Below are positions 35,195 to 35,758 of a DNA stretch of 35,758 nucleotides, piece after piece. Location of the stretch: NCBI GenBank assembly GCA_003695915.1, contig RFGF01000065.1, positions 1 through 35,758 on the forward strand, in the 5' to 3' direction. This DNA comes from Nitrospirota bacterium. Its GTDB lineage: Bacteria > Nitrospirota > Nitrospiria > Nitrospirales > UBA8639. Both the position numbers and the translations under genes were made by a program. The notes below the pieces were generated by a model, which saw only the letters and a list, made by a program, of their open reading frames with translations, was not told the origin of the DNA and did not search any database. Position 1 is the first letter of the stretch; the number at the start of each line of letters is the position of its first letter.

Positions 35195-35213
35195 TGACAA
35201 ATCAGGTCACAAT
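35195..35213. promoter_or_regulatory. Operator-like site 2 (GTGAC-N7-GTCAC)
   Basis: TGACAAATCAGGTCACAAT, with the preceding G, gives a perfect 5-bp inverted repeat GTGAC-N7-GTCAC. It starts 103 bp from copy 1 and lies just 2 nt past the WYL stop codon. Confidence 0.5.
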
Positions 35214-35215
35214 CC

Positions 35216-35758
35216 TCAGTCGCCGTCGGTCAACACGCACCTGACGCGATGCTGTGTGCTGGCAACAATCTTCCGAGCTTCTTCCCTTACGGCTTGTTGG
35301 AGGGTACGGGGCGAGACGACTTTGACACCGCTCCCAAAACTCAGCACCCACCCGATCAATTCCCGCGTCTCAGCTACAGTGAGACGCATCGTCAATCGGC
35401 CATCTTTATGGAAAGACAGCGATTGGCTGGGATGCCATCGCCGATCTCGCACCCACGCTGCCGTCTCCGGTCGAAATTCCAGCGTCACGCTCACGGGTCT
35501 GCCTTGCATGACGCCGAGACTGTGCTGAGTATAGTCACGAATGTCGAAGCCCAAGGGAATTTGATAGGGATGATCGGTCAGCGTCAGCGTGCGAATGCGT
35601 TCTACAGCGAACGTCCGGACATCTTTGCGCAGACGACAATACCCCACGAGGTACAACGCGCCATCGGCATAGAACAGTTGATAGGGTTCGACTTCTCGCC
35701 TGGTGAGCCGTCTTCGCGATGCGGAATAATATCGCAGTTGCACGGTCCGCTGTTTGGC
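35216..35758 (-). CDS. WYL-domain transcriptional regulator, C-terminal part (N-terminus outside window)
   Basis: The frame is open to the right edge of the window, so only the C-terminal ~180 residues are seen and the helix-turn-helix would lie outside. The WYL domain is recognisable: VEPYQLFYADGALYLVGYCR then VRTFAVERIRTLTLTD, with the WYL triad replaced by LYL. A WCX-type C-terminal extension follows (VSVTLEFRPETAAWVRDRRW, LSFGSGVKVVSP). WYL proteins bind nucleic-acid or nucleotide ligands and often regulate defence loci. Located directly upstream of, and co-oriented with, the I-B operon, it probably controls the operon through the repeated motif in the gap. Control of this operon is inference. 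Confidence 0.85.
   Translation of the reverse strand, partial: AKQRTVQLRYYSASRRRLTRREVEPYQLFYADGALYLVGYCRLRKDVRTFAVERIRTLTLTDHPYQIPLGFDIRDYTQHSLGVMQGRPVSVTLEFRPETAAWVRDRRWHPSQSLSFHKDGRLTMRLTVAETRELIGWVLSFGSGVKVVSPRTLQQAVREEARKIVASTQHRVRCVLTDGD

Larger units (their letters stand above)
34885..35215 (-). promoter_or_regulatory. Intergenic control region upstream of the type I-B operon
   Basis: The 331-bp gap between the WYL gene and cas8 should contain the cas8 promoter. On the - strand TTGTGA (overlapping the operator-like copy at 35092-35110) followed 18 nt later by TAATGT is a weak promoter candidate. Two copies of CACATGTC at 34987-34994 and 35009-35016 are spaced by 22 bp, about two helical turns. 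A hairpin with a T-run and a second operator-like copy are listed separately. Confidence 0.5.

Overview
The window carries two unrelated accessory blocks and no housekeeping genes. Gene style (moderate to high GC, short overlaps, AAGGAG-type ribosome binding sites) suggests a Gram-negative-like environmental bacterium. A Nitrospirota-type host would fit, but nothing in the sequence fixes the taxon.

Left block (1-12341, + strand): the distal end of an extracellular contractile injection system (eCIS) cluster. Sheath, tube and baseplate genes would lie to the left, outside the window. In order: the C-terminal end of an uncharacterised cluster protein, the AAA+ ATPase, four consecutive DUF4157 ('eCIS core') proteins with HExxH motifs and different C-terminal halves (nuclease-like toxin, ADP-ribosyltransferase-like, glycine-rich beta, OmpA-like), a HEAT-repeat protein and a zinc amidase with an SH3 domain. 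An AT-rich stretch after the first toxin holds a broken reading frame where an immunity gene might have stood.

Right block (13236-35758, nearly all - strand): a composite CRISPR-Cas locus. Transcription runs right to left: a WYL-domain regulator (cut by the window edge); a type I-B module cas8-cas7-cas5-cas3-cas6; a decayed DUF433 antitoxin gene; an intact two-gene unit (110-aa protein plus nucleotidyltransferase); a type III-B module cmr1-cas10-cmr3-cmr4-cmr5-cmr6; a CARF-HEPN effector; cas1-cas2-cas4; a leader; and one array of 40 repeats and 39 spacers. The array carries the ATTGAAAC repeat end on the - strand, so it is read in the same direction as the cas genes. One array, one Cas6 and one adaptation module therefore probably serve both interference complexes. 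Type I-B (Cas3) would degrade DNA. Type III-B would cut RNA and, through the GGDD Cas10, make cyclic oligoadenylate that activates the CARF-HEPN ribonuclease.

The most notable item is that this CARF-HEPN protein ends in what reads as a complete Csx3 (Crn3-type ring nuclease) domain. Sensor, toxic RNase and a possible signal eraser would then be one polypeptide. Next in interest are a repeated GTGAC-N7-GTCAC operator-like motif between the WYL gene and cas8, the nucleotidyltransferase bicistron inside the CRISPR island, and the four DUF4157 cargo-type proteins sharing a short LPxFL motif.
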